A stretch of DNA of 64,000 nt from CAZIFG01 sp964539135 (GCA_964539135.1 CAZIFG010000008.1:6584-70583); one strand, 5' to 3'; shown: positions 41,351 to 50,134, numbered from the stretch's first letter. Translations and numbers: made by a program. The notes: generated by a model from the sequence alone, not told the origin.

Positions 41351-42976
41351 ATGCCTTTATTTTGCCGTATTATTGCGATGCCTGTTCGGAGTTTTGAAAG
41401 TTCTTCTGTTATTGGAGACCCTTATGCTTTTTATCCTTTTTTGAGGGAGCCTGTTGATCAATTTCCCTCTGGCTTGACGTATTTAGCCGGTCAAAAATTG
41501 CCTTCGGGTTCTTCTACATTTTCATGGAGTTCTTCTTGCTCCAGTTCTGGATCTTCTTCTGGGGATGTCGCACAGACCTCTTTTTCTACAGTTCCAATTG
41601 CTTCTTCTGTCACTGTTTCTGAGAGGACTCCTTCCGTACCTTCTTTACCTTTAGAAATCCAAGATTCTCTTTTGCATTTTAAGTTGATAGATGCTTTTCT
41701 TGCGTCTGGAACTATTTCTCCACTTAAGCTGTATCTTTCTAATCTTTTCAGAGATCGTCCACTTTCTTATTTGGATGCTTTTTTTTCTTTGCTTGAATTT
41801 ATGAATCCTAGGATCAGTAACTTGAACGCCACCTCAGATTTATTTCAGTACTTTTATGGCCATCTTTTAAAATTTTGTTTTGTTAATCTTGCTTATACTC
41901 CTTTTATGAAAGGTAGGTCTTATTCTGATTTTCCCTATCTCTCTCTTGAGAGGTGTGGTTTTTTTAATCAGTTTTTTTGTTTTCGGGAGAGATTGCCGCT
42001 GAATTTAGGTGGAAAACCAAGGATTTCACATCTTTCTTTGGGTGGTGAAGGGGGAGGAGCTTCACTGATTTTAAAGGATTCTATTCTTTTGGGATCTGGG
42101 AGTTATGGAGTGGTTAAAAAGTTTGGTGATTTTGCCATTAAAAAAATACCCTTTACAATGCCTATATCTTATTTTGAGATTGCTTATGAATTTTTTCTTG
42201 CTCGATATTTACAACCTCATCCTCATTTGATGGGGATTTTAGATTCTTATGCTTATTTAGATGGTAAAAAAAAGATGGGAACATTATCAGATGGTCGCTT
42301 ATCGAGTCCTTTAGGTATGCAGTCTAAGGTGGCTTTTGTTATGCCCTGTGCAGATGGAAATGCGGGGACTTATTTTTCTACGGTTTCTTTGGATCAATCG
42401 CTTTTTCTTTTTAATGGTGCTCTTTTAGGATTACTTCATATGCACCAATCGGGTCTATGTCATAATGATTTTAAATTGGAAAATATTTTGATTATGAATG
42501 CGTCTGTAGATGCAGCTGTTAAAAAAACAGTTTTGACAGATTTTGGCATTTCTTTCCCGTTAGACCCATCTTTATTTTCATTTTTAACATGGCCTAAATT
42601 AGGGGGGTCTTTTCCTTCTCCAGAAGCTCTTTTTGCACGTCAGACGCATACGCCTGGTCTTGATAGATCTAAAATAGATAGTTTTGCTGTGGGGGTTAAT
42701 TTATTGCGCCTTTTTAGAGGTAAACTTTTTGATTCGATTCCTATTCCTTATTATCGTGTGAATCCTTCTGATACTCGAGATTATCCTCAAAACCCTGTTC
42801 GTGTTTTTCTTTGTGAGGTGGCTACGTTTTCCAAAACAGTGAAATCTTCAGCTTGTTCAGATATGATAAAGGATATTACAGCACTTGCCGTTCGCTGCCT
42901 TGATGAAGATCCGACATTGAGACCCACAGTTTCTGAAATTGTAGATGAGGTTTCTTGTATTTTGAAATCTTGCTAG
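41351..42976 (+). CDS. eukaryotic-like serine/threonine protein kinase with Ser-rich N-terminus
   Basis: Residues 230-541 form a protein kinase domain: glycine loop LGSGSYGVVKK, ATP Lys in FAIKKIP, catalytic loop LCHNDFKLENILI (HND in place of HRD, with the Asp and Asn kept), DFG in LTDFGISF, and GGSFPSPEAL for the APE region. All essential residues are present, so it should be active. Residues 50-90 are Ser-rich (WSSSCSSSGSSSGD), and the first 220 residues match nothing I know. There is no membrane span, unlike PknB-type kinases, so it is cytoplasmic or an exported effector. It follows the transporter gene by 11 bases without a ribosome site. Confidence 0.85.
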   Translation: MPLFCRIIAMPVRSFESSSVIGDPYAFYPFLREPVDQFPSGLTYLAGQKLPSGSSTFSWSSSCSSSGSSSGDVAQTSFSTVPIASSVTVSERTPSVPSLPLEIQDSLLHFKLIDAFLASGTISPLKLYLSNLFRDRPLSYLDAFFSLLEFMNPRISNLNATSDLFQYFYGHLLKFCFVNLAYTPFMKGRSYSDFPYLSLERCGFFNQFFCFRERLPLNLGGKPRISHLSLGGEGGGASLILKDSILLGSGSYGVVKKFGDFAIKKIPFTMPISYFEIAYEFFLARYLQPHPHLMGILDSYAYLDGKKKMGTLSDGRLSSPLGMQSKVAFVMPCADGNAGTYFSTVSLDQSLFLFNGALLGLLHMHQSGLCHNDFKLENILIMNASVDAAVKKTVLTDFGISFPLDPSLFSFLTWPKLGGSFPSPEALFARQTHTPGLDRSKIDSFAVGVNLLRLFRGKLFDSIPIPYYRVNPSDTRDYPQNPVRVFLCEVATFSKTVKSSACSDMIKDITALAVRCLDEDPTLRPTVSEIVDEVSCILKSC

Positions 42977-42980
42977 TTTT

Positions 42981-43862
42981 TTACATATACCCTTCGCGTC
43001 TGAGGGTTTCAAGACCACCGCCATCTTCTTTATCTTGTGCCCGTCCAGATCTTTCTGCAATATTGGCAAATTTTCCTTCTTTGAGCTCTTTGACGATTTC
43101 AGATACCGTTTTTGATGTGGATTCTACAGGTGTTGTACAGGGGTAGCATCCTAAGGATCGGTATCGTTTTCCCTCGCCTTGATCAAAATAAAGTTGGGTG
43201 ATGGGAATATTTTCTCTCTGAATGTATTCCCAAATATTCAGTTCTGTCCAATCCAATAGTGGATGAATGCGTACATGGGTGCCAGGGGCAAAGTCAGTTT
43301 TATATTGGTTCCACAGTTCAGGGGGTTGATCGCCGACATCCCAATCGCTTTGTTTATCTCTGGGAGAGAAATAACGCTCTTTGGATCTGCTTCCTTCTTC
43401 ATCTGCCCTAGCGCCTACAATAACCCCGGTATAGGGTTCTTTGTTGGTATCTATTTCATATTGACCGGTTTGATGATTCATTCGCTTTCGGGGCCATTGT
43501 CCGGACAAGGTATGTTTTAAAGCATCACTTTTTAAGGCCTTACAGCAGGAAATTCGATCGATAGCGCCATCGGGGAAGGTTTGTTTGTTTTGAATGGCGT
43601 CCACATTTTGTCCCACGACCATATTGAGCTTCCATTTGCGTGCAATATCGTCTCTATAGGTAATCATTTCCGGAATTTTAAAGGAGGTGTCAATGTGTAC
43701 CAGCGGAAATGGAACATGATCGAAAAAGGCTTTTCGGGTCAGCCATAATAAGACGGTACTGTCTTTTCCAATGGACCATAACATACAGAGGCTTTTAAAT
43801 TCTCTGTAGGCTTCTCTTAAAATATGTACGGATTGAGATTCTAATTTATCTAAGTGATCCAT
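42981..43862 (-). CDS. cysD: sulfate adenylyltransferase subunit 2
   Basis: CysD is the nucleotide-binding subunit of ATP sulfurylase and works with CysN. The PP-loop reads LWSIGKDSTVLLWL. Other family marks are VHIDTSFKIPEMITYRDD, VGARADEEGSRSKERYFSPR and HVRIHPLLDWTELNIWEYI. It ends LRREGYM, a typical CysD C-terminus. The 293-residue length is normal. It is the last gene of the long minus-strand sulfur operon, 11 bases after cysH. Its partner cysN lies apart at 35553-37355. Confidence 0.95.
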   Translation of the reverse strand: MDHLDKLESQSVHILREAYREFKSLCMLWSIGKDSTVLLWLTRKAFFDHVPFPLVHIDTSFKIPEMITYRDDIARKWKLNMVVGQNVDAIQNKQTFPDGAIDRISCCKALKSDALKHTLSGQWPRKRMNHQTGQYEIDTNKEPYTGVIVGARADEEGSRSKERYFSPRDKQSDWDVGDQPPELWNQYKTDFAPGTHVRIHPLLDWTELNIWEYIQRENIPITQLYFDQGEGKRYRSLGCYPCTTPVESTSKTVSEIVKELKEGKFANIAERSGRAQDKEDGGGLETLRREGYM

Positions 43863-43873
43863 TCTTTTTCCTT

Positions 43874-44623
43874 CTATTCAAAGACCTGTTTTTCAGGCGC
43901 TTTTCTGATTAATTTTCCATCTACAACATGTAATCCACATTCTTTTTGATCTTGGCTTTCCCACCACCATCTACCTGCTCTTATATCTTCTCCCGGCTGT
44001 ATGGCGCGTGTGCACGGCTCGCAGCCTATGCTTGGGTATCCCTTGTCGTGGAGGCTATTATAAGGGATATTGTGTGTTTTGATATAGGCCCAGACCTCTT
44101 CTTCTGTCCAGTCTATGAGGGGGTTGATTTTGACAATTCCAAATCCCTCATCCCATTCCCATGCGGAGAGTTGGGTCCGTGTTGTCGATTGGGTTTTTCT
44201 TAACCCCGTGATCCATGCCTCTGTTCCTTTTAGCGCCTGTTTTAAGGGTTCTACTTTGCGAATATGGCAACATTCTTTTCTGTTTTCCACACTTTCATAA
44301 AAAGAGTTAGGGCCTTTTTGTGCTACTAATTCTTGAACATCCTTTGTATTGGGTTCATAGATCTCATAGTGTATGCCATATTTTTTTTTGCTCTCTTCTA
44401 GGACTTGAAGGGTTTCTGGGTGTAGACGACCTGTATTTAAAACAAAGATTTTTGCATTTGGATTCAGTTGTATTGCCATGTGGGTTAATACTTGGTCCTC
44501 AGCGCCTAAACTGGAGGCCAGTTTTATTTTTTCTCCAAAGCAGAAAAAGGCCTCTTTTAAGTGCGTTTCCGCACTGTGAGGTCCTTTTTCATTCCAATGC
44601 TTAATGAGATTTTGTGGCGTCAT
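43874..44623 (-). CDS. cysH: phosphoadenylyl/adenylyl-sulfate reductase, APS-reductase type
   Basis: CysH reduces activated sulfate to sulfite. The protein has the PP-loop-like start ASSLGAEDQVLTHMA and the catalytic C-terminal ECGLH. It also carries the cysteine pairs CCHIRKVE and IGCEPCTRAI, the CC...CXXC set that binds a 4Fe-4S cluster in APS reductases. PAPS-specific enzymes of the E. coli type lack these. So it probably uses APS directly, which agrees with the degenerate APS kinase domain of CysN. It is 249 residues and lies 2 bases after the sulfite reductase gene. Confidence 0.93.
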   Translation of the reverse strand: MTPQNLIKHWNEKGPHSAETHLKEAFFCFGEKIKLASSLGAEDQVLTHMAIQLNPNAKIFVLNTGRLHPETLQVLEESKKKYGIHYEIYEPNTKDVQELVAQKGPNSFYESVENRKECCHIRKVEPLKQALKGTEAWITGLRKTQSTTRTQLSAWEWDEGFGIVKINPLIDWTEEEVWAYIKTHNIPYNSLHDKGYPSIGCEPCTRAIQPGEDIRAGRWWWESQDQKECGLHVVDGKLIRKAPEKQVFE

Positions 44624-44625
44624 GC

Positions 44626-46953
44626 TTATTTTTTCTCAATGAGTACGATCCAATGCCCGTCTTCTGTTTTTTCTTGCTTGAGTACTTTGTGGCCTTCTAA
44701 TTTTACAGATCCCGGTACATTTTGGATGGGTTCCCCATCGTCCAGTGTAATTTGAAGTTGATCTCCTGAATTTAGAGTTTCTAGTACGAGTTTTGTTTTG
44801 ACAAAGTTCATGGGGCAGGCAACACCTCTAAAGTCTTTTTCTGTGAGGGCACTTTTAGGGGCGTTTTCAGGATTTGCTTCCGCTTTAGGTTTGAATCTCA
44901 GAGAGTCGTCCATGTTTTGATAGAGATCTAAAACATCTTGAGCTAAGGCTAGTATTTTGGTTTCATGTTTGGGTAGCTCTGTTTTTAATCCTAATTTTCC
45001 AAGGCTTAAAATATCCATATAGGATTCATCGACCAAATTGGTGCTAACAAAATGTTTGGCGAAAATTTCCATGGCTTGGGTTTCGTCTTTTGCATCTAAT
45101 CCACGAGTCACGAGTAGCATTCTTGAGGTGTGAAATAAAATTTGATATAAGGTTTCGGATTTATCGGCACCTTTTTGAAGCGATTCTTTATAGGTTTCAA
45201 TATATTTTTTATCCACGTTAATCATGTCAAACATACCGGCAGAACATTCTGCAGACCCCATGTCGTCGAGAGACAGTTTTCGCTTGGCACCAAAATCGGT
45301 GTAGTATTTGGGATCTACATTTAAACTGGGCACATCTTTATGGGTTTCGCACCAATCTTTAATGAATTGCGTGCCTTCCGCATCCAAATAGGCTTGATAG
45401 GTGGGATATTCATCTTTGCTGTCTAGATAATCTTCTAGAAAATCGTGGACAAAATCTGGAATCTGATGGGCGGCTAGTTCCCCTTCTTTTTTAGCATATT
45501 CTGTAATCCCTGCCCCTGTTTTGGCGCCGGCTAATACATTGTACGCAGGATAAATTTCACCGTCTTTACGGCCGATTTTCCCAAAGAATCCAAGATCTGC
45601 GATGTGGTGCATGCCACAGGTATTGGGACATCCGGACATGTTTAATCTAAAGTCAGATAAAAGATCTAAATTGAGCTCGGATTTTACCAATCGATCTCTA
45701 ATGGCGGTGGATAATCCTCTGGGTAAACAAATGCCTAATTTGCAGGTTTGGGCCCCTGTACAATTGATCATGTTGCCGATAAACGGTGCATCTTCTGCTA
45801 ATGTGTAAGATAATTTTGAAATCACATTAAAGGCATTCCCTAAATAGGCTTCTGGGATGTTTCGAATGCGAATGTTTTGTGCTCTATCGCATCTGAGGGT
45901 ATTGTCTCCAAAATTTTCCAAGAAATCGCAGAGAAGATCGGCGTCTTTTTTGATTAAATCGCCCAATACTAATGGCAATTTAATGCTGTATAGGCAGTCT
46001 TGTTTTTGCGCCATGACATATCTGGATTTCCATAAGTCGTAGGCTTCTGATCTTACAGATTCTACTGGAAGTGATGTTGCTTTGGCTTCATTTTTGATAT
46101 CTGGTAGCACTAAATCTAAGGATCTGTCGTCTTTTATTTTATTGTATTCTTCTTCAAATAATCGTACAAATTCTTCACGTTCCAATTTTCGCCATAAAAA
46201 TTTGATCCGGTTGCTGTTTTTACTGCGTCTATTGCCATGTTTATCAAACATGATTTTAAGGGCTTTGGCGACATGATACACATGGGATTCTGGAATGAAT
46301 TCAAATAAGAGATTTCCAATCATAGGACGGGCGCCCATACCCCCTGCGCAGTAGACTTCGAAGCCTTTTTGGCCGTCTTTGATTTTGGCCACATAGCCTA
46401 AACACGTGGCTTGTGTGTATGCACTGTCATCGGGTCCATTCGACATGGCGATTTTAAATTTTCGGGGTAAATTCCAGCTGTCTGGTTCTTGAATCATGCG
46501 TGTTGTAAGTGCTATGGCATAGGGGTCTACATCGAAGACTTCTCCTGGCTGAATACCTGAAACAGACGGTGTTAAAATATTTCGGATGGTATTACCTCCA
46601 CCGCCGCGTGTCGAAAGGCCTACCTCTAATAGTCCGCGAATGACAGTCATGACATCTTGAATCAATACTTCGTGGACTTGAATTTCAGACCGTGTTGTAA
46701 AATGCACTTCTCCAGATCCGTATTTATCACCTAGTTCTGCGGCCCGCTTTAATTGCTTAGGCGTGATGCCACCCGCAGCACAGCGAATTCGAATCATATA
46801 AGTATGTTCTTGGCGTTGTTCATACATGCCATGTGCAACCCGTATGGCTTTAAATTTAGTGGGATCTATCGTGCCTTTTGCATATTCTTTCAGATCCAAT
46901 TCAAATTGGTTTTGTTCTTCTACTAATACTGCGGGACTTTCATAAAATTTCAT
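44626..46953 (-). CDS. sulfite reductase (siroheme/4Fe-4S) fused to a TusA-like domain
   Basis: Residues 1-560 form a nitrite/sulfite reductase hemoprotein with two ferredoxin-like repeats. The cluster/siroheme cysteines are CTGAQTC and, about 40 residues on, CPNTC. THFTTRSEIQVH-like and RGGGGNTIRNI segments are family hallmarks. There is no flavin domain, so electrons likely come from ferredoxin. A linker region follows, and residues 700-775 are a TusA-like domain (DFRGVACPMNFVKTKLVLET) with the sulfur-accepting Cys. The fusion would let sulfide or persulfide pass directly to a carrier. It lies between the JAMM protease gene and cysH. Confidence 0.9.
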   Translation of the reverse strand: MKFYESPAVLVEEQNQFELDLKEYAKGTIDPTKFKAIRVAHGMYEQRQEHTYMIRIRCAAGGITPKQLKRAAELGDKYGSGEVHFTTRSEIQVHEVLIQDVMTVIRGLLEVGLSTRGGGGNTIRNILTPSVSGIQPGEVFDVDPYAIALTTRMIQEPDSWNLPRKFKIAMSNGPDDSAYTQATCLGYVAKIKDGQKGFEVYCAGGMGARPMIGNLLFEFIPESHVYHVAKALKIMFDKHGNRRSKNSNRIKFLWRKLEREEFVRLFEEEYNKIKDDRSLDLVLPDIKNEAKATSLPVESVRSEAYDLWKSRYVMAQKQDCLYSIKLPLVLGDLIKKDADLLCDFLENFGDNTLRCDRAQNIRIRNIPEAYLGNAFNVISKLSYTLAEDAPFIGNMINCTGAQTCKLGICLPRGLSTAIRDRLVKSELNLDLLSDFRLNMSGCPNTCGMHHIADLGFFGKIGRKDGEIYPAYNVLAGAKTGAGITEYAKKEGELAAHQIPDFVHDFLEDYLDSKDEYPTYQAYLDAEGTQFIKDWCETHKDVPSLNVDPKYYTDFGAKRKLSLDDMGSAECSAGMFDMINVDKKYIETYKESLQKGADKSETLYQILFHTSRMLLVTRGLDAKDETQAMEIFAKHFVSTNLVDESYMDILSLGKLGLKTELPKHETKILALAQDVLDLYQNMDDSLRFKPKAEANPENAPKSALTEKDFRGVACPMNFVKTKLVLETLNSGDQLQITLDDGEPIQNVPGSVKLEGHKVLKQEKTEDGHWIVLIEKK

Positions 46954-46963
46954 AAGGACTCCT

Positions 46964-47377
46964 TTAGATAATATTCAGTGGGACGCGTGATATTTCGATT
47001 TCATGCGCTGATGGCTTGACGACGTGATACCCTTTAACATCGGGCTCTGTGTTCATGAGGGACACAATAATATAAACCGGTTCTGGGTCATTAAATAAGG
47101 CTAAATCTTCTTCAGATAGCCGTGCAGGCGTTTCTGGATGACTATGATATACCGCCAGGAGTTTTAATCCTAGTGTTCTAGCATCTTTCACAGTCGCAAA
47201 TTGTTCTTTTGGATCAAAGGTAAAATGCTCGGGGCTTTGGTCGATATTGGTCATGGGATAAAATTTTTCAATTTTACCTTCTTTTCCAGCTAAATAGCCA
47301 CAAGATTCCAATGGCTTTTGAGATTGCGCGTGGGCAATCATGGCATCGTAGTCTTTTTGTGTGAGTGTTAAACTCAT
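46964..47377 (-). CDS. hcyD: JAMM/MPN+ metalloprotease (Mec+/HcyD-like)
   Basis: The 137-residue protein is a minimal JAMM zinc protease: Glu in LESCGYLAG and the motif YHSHPETPARLSEEDL (HXHX7SX2D). Related enzymes remove a C-terminal residue from ubiquitin-like sulfur carriers or release the amino acid product from them: Mec+ in the CysO cysteine pathway of mycobacteria and HcyD in Wolinella succinogenes. The surrounding genes (E1-like enzyme, carrier ending GGGQ, MetY, sulfite reductase) match the Wolinella set, so I use its name. It overlaps the E1-like gene by four bases. Confidence 0.88.
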   Translation of the reverse strand: MSLTLTQKDYDAMIAHAQSQKPLESCGYLAGKEGKIEKFYPMTNIDQSPEHFTFDPKEQFATVKDARTLGLKLLAVYHSHPETPARLSEEDLALFNDPEPVYIIVSLMNTEPDVKGYHVVKPSAHEIEISRVPLNII

Positions 47378-48183
47378 TTTTTCTCCTTTATGTCGCAGGC
47401 GGCTTGCTCAAAATCTTCTAAGGCATGGATGCTTGGCGTGGTGCCACAGAGTTTGCAGGTGTCTCGTTTTTTTAGTTTTACCGTTCTAAAATTCATTTTT
47501 TTAGCATCAAAAACAAGAAGCTTGTTTTCCAGTAAGTCCCCTACTCCTGTAATATATTTTAAGACTTCTGCAGCTTGAATGGTTCCGAGCATGCCTGCGA
47601 TGGCACCCAAGACTCCGGCTTGAGAACAGGTTGGGACCATATTTGGAGGTGGAGGCCCATCGAATAAGCATCTGTAGCAGGCGTTTCCGGGTGTATGTGT
47701 AAAGGTTTGCCCATCGAAGCGTAAAATACCGCCGTGAGAATAGGGTTTTTTTGCTAGAACGGCGGCGTCATTGATTAAAAATTTTGTGGCGAAATTATCG
47801 GTGCCATCGACAATAAAATCATAGTCTTTAAAAAGATCTAAGGCATTGGATGCGGTGAGGAGGTCTTGATATGGGATGACCTTCACATCTGGATTAATTG
47901 CTTCAATTTTTTCTTTTGCGGAGAGCACTTTTGGCCGTCCAACATCGGGTGTGAAATGAATCACTTGTCGTTGAAGATTGCTTAAATCGACGACATCTCC
48001 ATCGATGATTCCTAGGGTGCCTACTCCTGCAGCGGCCAAATAAAGCGCAATGGGGGCTCCCAATCCACCAGCACCAATCACCAAAACCTTTGCTTTTAAA
48101 ATTTTTTCTTGGCCCACGCCGCCTACATCTTGAAGGAGAATGTGGCGACTGTAGCGTTCAATTTGAGTTTCTGTTAAGTTCAT
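47374..48183 (-). CDS. hcyF: E1-like sulfur-carrier activating enzyme (ThiF/MoeB/HcyF family)
   Basis: This ATP-dependent enzyme adenylates the C-terminal Gly of a ubiquitin-like sulfur carrier. The nucleotide loop is VLVIGAGGLGAPIALYLAAA, followed by DGDVVDLSNLQRQ and the Asp in DGTDNFATKF. Two CXXC pairs (CYRC and CKLC) bind structural zinc. The 269-residue length is ThiF/MoeB-like and there is no rhodanese domain, so sulfur must come from elsewhere, plausibly from sulfite reductase-TusA. It overlaps the JAMM gene and follows the Rrf2 gene by 9 bases. MoeB or ThiF function cannot be excluded from sequence alone; context favours HcyF. Confidence 0.88.
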   Translation of the reverse strand: MNLTETQIERYSRHILLQDVGGVGQEKILKAKVLVIGAGGLGAPIALYLAAAGVGTLGIIDGDVVDLSNLQRQVIHFTPDVGRPKVLSAKEKIEAINPDVKVIPYQDLLTASNALDLFKDYDFIVDGTDNFATKFLINDAAVLAKKPYSHGGILRFDGQTFTHTPGNACYRCLFDGPPPPNMVPTCSQAGVLGAIAGMLGTIQAAEVLKYITGVGDLLENKLLVFDAKKMNFRTVKLKKRDTCKLCGTTPSIHALEDFEQAACDIKEKK

Positions 48184-48192
48184 GAGTGTCTC

Positions 48193-48606
48193 CTATATGC
48201 TATATACCAATATCTGATTTTCTTTTTCTTGTTTTATGAGTAATTCGTTGAGGGTCATTTTAAAACAAGCTCTCAGATTTTGACTCACATCTTCCCAATA
48301 TGATTTTAAGGTGAGACAATCACTGCGGTGCGCTTCAATTTGAATGGGCCCATCCATGATTTCTATGATTTCAAGTACAGAAATGGTCTCTTTTGGCTTT
48401 GCGAGGATGTAGCCTCCCTTTGCGCCTCTGTAACTTTTTAAGAGGCCATTGCGTTTTAAATCATTCATGAGTTGTTCTAAGAGTTTTGCTGGGATTTGGC
48501 GCTTTTCTGCCAGCCGTATGCTTTGTATGGGGATGTCATCTCCTTGTTTGGCAATTTCTATGAGTGCCGCAATGGCATATTTTGACTTTGAAGATAGCGT
48601 AATCAT
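48193..48606 (-). CDS. Rrf2-family regulator inside the sulfur-assimilation cluster (CymR-like)
   Basis: The 137-residue winged-helix protein begins MITLSSKSKYAIAALIEIA and has YRGAKGGYILAKPKETISVL, the Rrf2 core. It has only two scattered cysteines (SDCLTL and RACFK), not the three-Cys cluster set, which is nearer to CymR, the repressor of cysteine metabolism in Firmicutes that acts with CysK. A cysK gene heads the same cluster. A perfect sigma-70 promoter and a palindrome containing TAGGAAT lie directly before it, indicating autoregulation and control of the downstream hcyF-hcyD-sir-cysH-cysD genes. The regulatory role is inference. Confidence 0.88.
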   Translation of the reverse strand: MITLSSKSKYAIAALIEIAKQGDDIPIQSIRLAEKRQIPAKLLEQLMNDLKRNGLLKSYRGAKGGYILAKPKETISVLEIIEIMDGPIQIEAHRSDCLTLKSYWEDVSQNLRACFKMTLNELLIKQEKENQILVYSI

Positions 48607-48620
48607 CGTTTGCCTTCTTA

Positions 48621-48643
48621 ATTCCTACTAAACCTATAGGAAT
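48621..48643. promoter_or_regulatory. Rrf2/CymR-type operator candidate
   Basis: ATTCCTA and TAGGAAT are perfect 7-base arms separated by 9 bases, directly at the start of transcription. The right half ATAGGAATT agrees with the ATNGGAATT part of the CymR site as I remember it. The arrangement fits autorepression. Confidence 0.55.
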
Positions 48644-48670
48644 TATAATTTTTGTCTGTTTTTTTGTCAA
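48642..48670 (-). promoter_or_regulatory. perfect consensus sigma-70 promoter
   Basis: On the minus strand TTGACA (48665-48670), 17 bases, TATAAT (48642-48647): a full match at ideal spacing. Such a strong promoter would need the overlapping operator to keep it off. It lets rrf2 and the genes after it be transcribed separately from cysK-hcyS-metY. Confidence 0.75.
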
Positions 48671-48679
48671 TCCTTCTTT

Positions 48680-49921
48680 TTAGAGTTGGCTGAGTGCTTG
48701 TGATAAATCTTGGATGATATCACTGTCGTTTTCGATTCCAATAGAGAGTCTGAGTAACCCTTCTAAGGCGCCTGCAGCATCTTTTTCTTCTCGATTTAAA
48801 TCGCGATAAATGGTGGAATCTGGATGAATGACCAATGTTTTGGTATCCCCTAAATTGGCAAGATTTTTAATAAATTGTAGCTTATTAATGACTTTAAAAC
48901 AGGCGTCTTTGGAGTCTAACTCCACGGTTAAAAGGCTTCCGAATCCATTTTTAAATTGTGCCTTTGCAATCTCGTGTTGTGGATGTGTTTTAAGCCCAGG
49001 ATAATTTACTTTTTTGACTTTGGGATGTTGACTTAAAAATTCAGCTACAGACAGTGCATTTTTGCATTGTTTTTCTAATCTTAAGGCCAAGGTTGGAATG
49101 CCGGAATCGATTAAAAAAGCGTTTAAAGGGGATAAAGGGGCGCCAAAATTGCTGCGTAGTTTTTTACATCGTGCGATAAAGGCAAATTCGCCCATTTTTT
49201 TAGTCAGTTCTAAGATGGGGGCGCTGTTTGTTTTGGTCCAGTCTATCGTGCCTAAATCGACAATGATACCGCCTACAGAATGACCATGTCCCCCTATCCA
49301 TTTGGTTGCCGAATGAATGGCCACTGATACACCCAGTGCTTTTAAATTAATTAAATAAGGGGTTGCGGTGGTGGCATCTACCAAAAACGGAATGGTGTGT
49401 TTTTGGGCTATTGTGGCGATTTTTTTTAGATCTGGGACGTCTAATTTTGGATTTCCAATGGTTTCATTGAAAATCAGTTTGGTTCGCGGTGTGATGGCAG
49501 CTTCATAGGCGGCCGTGTCTGTGGCTTCTACTAGAATGACTTTAATCCCATGGTGGTGTTCTAATTCTTTTAAAAGATAGTAGGTGCCGCCAAATAAACT
49601 GTTTCCGGCGATGATTTCATCTCCTGAAACGGCAATGCTTTGTATCGCAATTGCGAGGGCTCCCATGCCTGAAGCCACTGCGATGCCTCCTTTTCCATTT
49701 TCCAATTCTGTGATTCGTTTTTCAAAGAAATCAATGGTGGGGTTTGCAATTCGAGTATAGGTATAGCCAAATTGTCTGTTGTTAAAAATATCGGATAATT
49801 CTTCGGCTGTATCGTGAGCAAATCCGGCTGTTTGATAGATGGGAAGTGAGGTTGCGCCTGTTTCTTTGTCTTTTTCAAAGCCACTGTGACAGAGTTTGGT
49901 TTCGAATGACCAGTTTGACAT
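48680..49921 (-). CDS. metY: O-acetylhomoserine sulfhydrylase (MetY)
   Basis: MetY is a PLP enzyme of the Cys/Met metabolism family that makes homocysteine from O-acetylhomoserine. Family marks are FGYTYTRIANPTIDFFEKRI, ASGMGALAIAIQSIAVSGDE and the PLP lysine in VAIHSATKWIGGHGHSVGG. The N-terminus FETKLCHSGFEKDKETGATS is typical of MetY. In the Wolinella route the sulfur donor is the carrier thiocarboxylate instead of free sulfide; the carrier gene starts 4 bases upstream in the same message. The acceptor would come from MetX at 61653-62747. Length (413) is slightly short for the family but normal. Confidence 0.92.
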   Translation of the reverse strand: MSNWSFETKLCHSGFEKDKETGATSLPIYQTAGFAHDTAEELSDIFNNRQFGYTYTRIANPTIDFFEKRITELENGKGGIAVASGMGALAIAIQSIAVSGDEIIAGNSLFGGTYYLLKELEHHHGIKVILVEATDTAAYEAAITPRTKLIFNETIGNPKLDVPDLKKIATIAQKHTIPFLVDATTATPYLINLKALGVSVAIHSATKWIGGHGHSVGGIIVDLGTIDWTKTNSAPILELTKKMGEFAFIARCKKLRSNFGAPLSPLNAFLIDSGIPTLALRLEKQCKNALSVAEFLSQHPKVKKVNYPGLKTHPQHEIAKAQFKNGFGSLLTVELDSKDACFKVINKLQFIKNLANLGDTKTLVIHPDSTIYRDLNREEKDAAGALEGLLRLSIGIENDSDIIQDLSQALSQL

Positions 49922-49924
49922 GAA

Positions 49925-50134
49925 TTATTGACCTCCCCCCATAAAATATAAAAATTCAATGGTATCATTTTCTTTGATTTCGGTGGTGGCAAATAGGGAT
50001 CGGTCTAAAATGTCCCCATTATATTCAACGGATACCATTTCTGGCATTTTGACAGATTCTAGGACTAAAAGGTCGCTCATGGTGATGTTTTCTTTTTCTA
50101 CAATTTTGTCTTCGCCATTTATTTTGACTTTCAT
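49925..50134 (-). CDS. hcyS: ubiquitin-like sulfur carrier protein (ThiS/MoaD/HcyS-like) ending GGGQ
   Basis: The 69-residue protein starts MKVKINGEDKIVEKENITMS and ends DTIEFLYFMGGGQ. It is a beta-grasp carrier: the Gly-Gly near the end becomes a thiocarboxylate after adenylation by the E1-like enzyme. ThiS and MoaD end exactly at GG; here an extra Gln follows, so the tail must be trimmed first. In Wolinella HcyS carries an extra Ala removed by the JAMM protease HcyD, and the same enzyme type is encoded here. I use the ATG at 50134, which has GGAG upstream and lies 10 bases after cysK; the longer frame to 50281 lies inside cysK. Confidence 0.88.
   Translation of the reverse strand: MKVKINGEDKIVEKENITMSDLLVLESVKMPEMVSVEYNGDILDRSLFATTEIKENDTIEFLYFMGGGQ

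Noticed and set aside
46134..46319. Minus-strand 61-codon frame inside the sulfite reductase gene
   Set aside because: It is in another frame of a well-defined conserved gene and has no features of its own.
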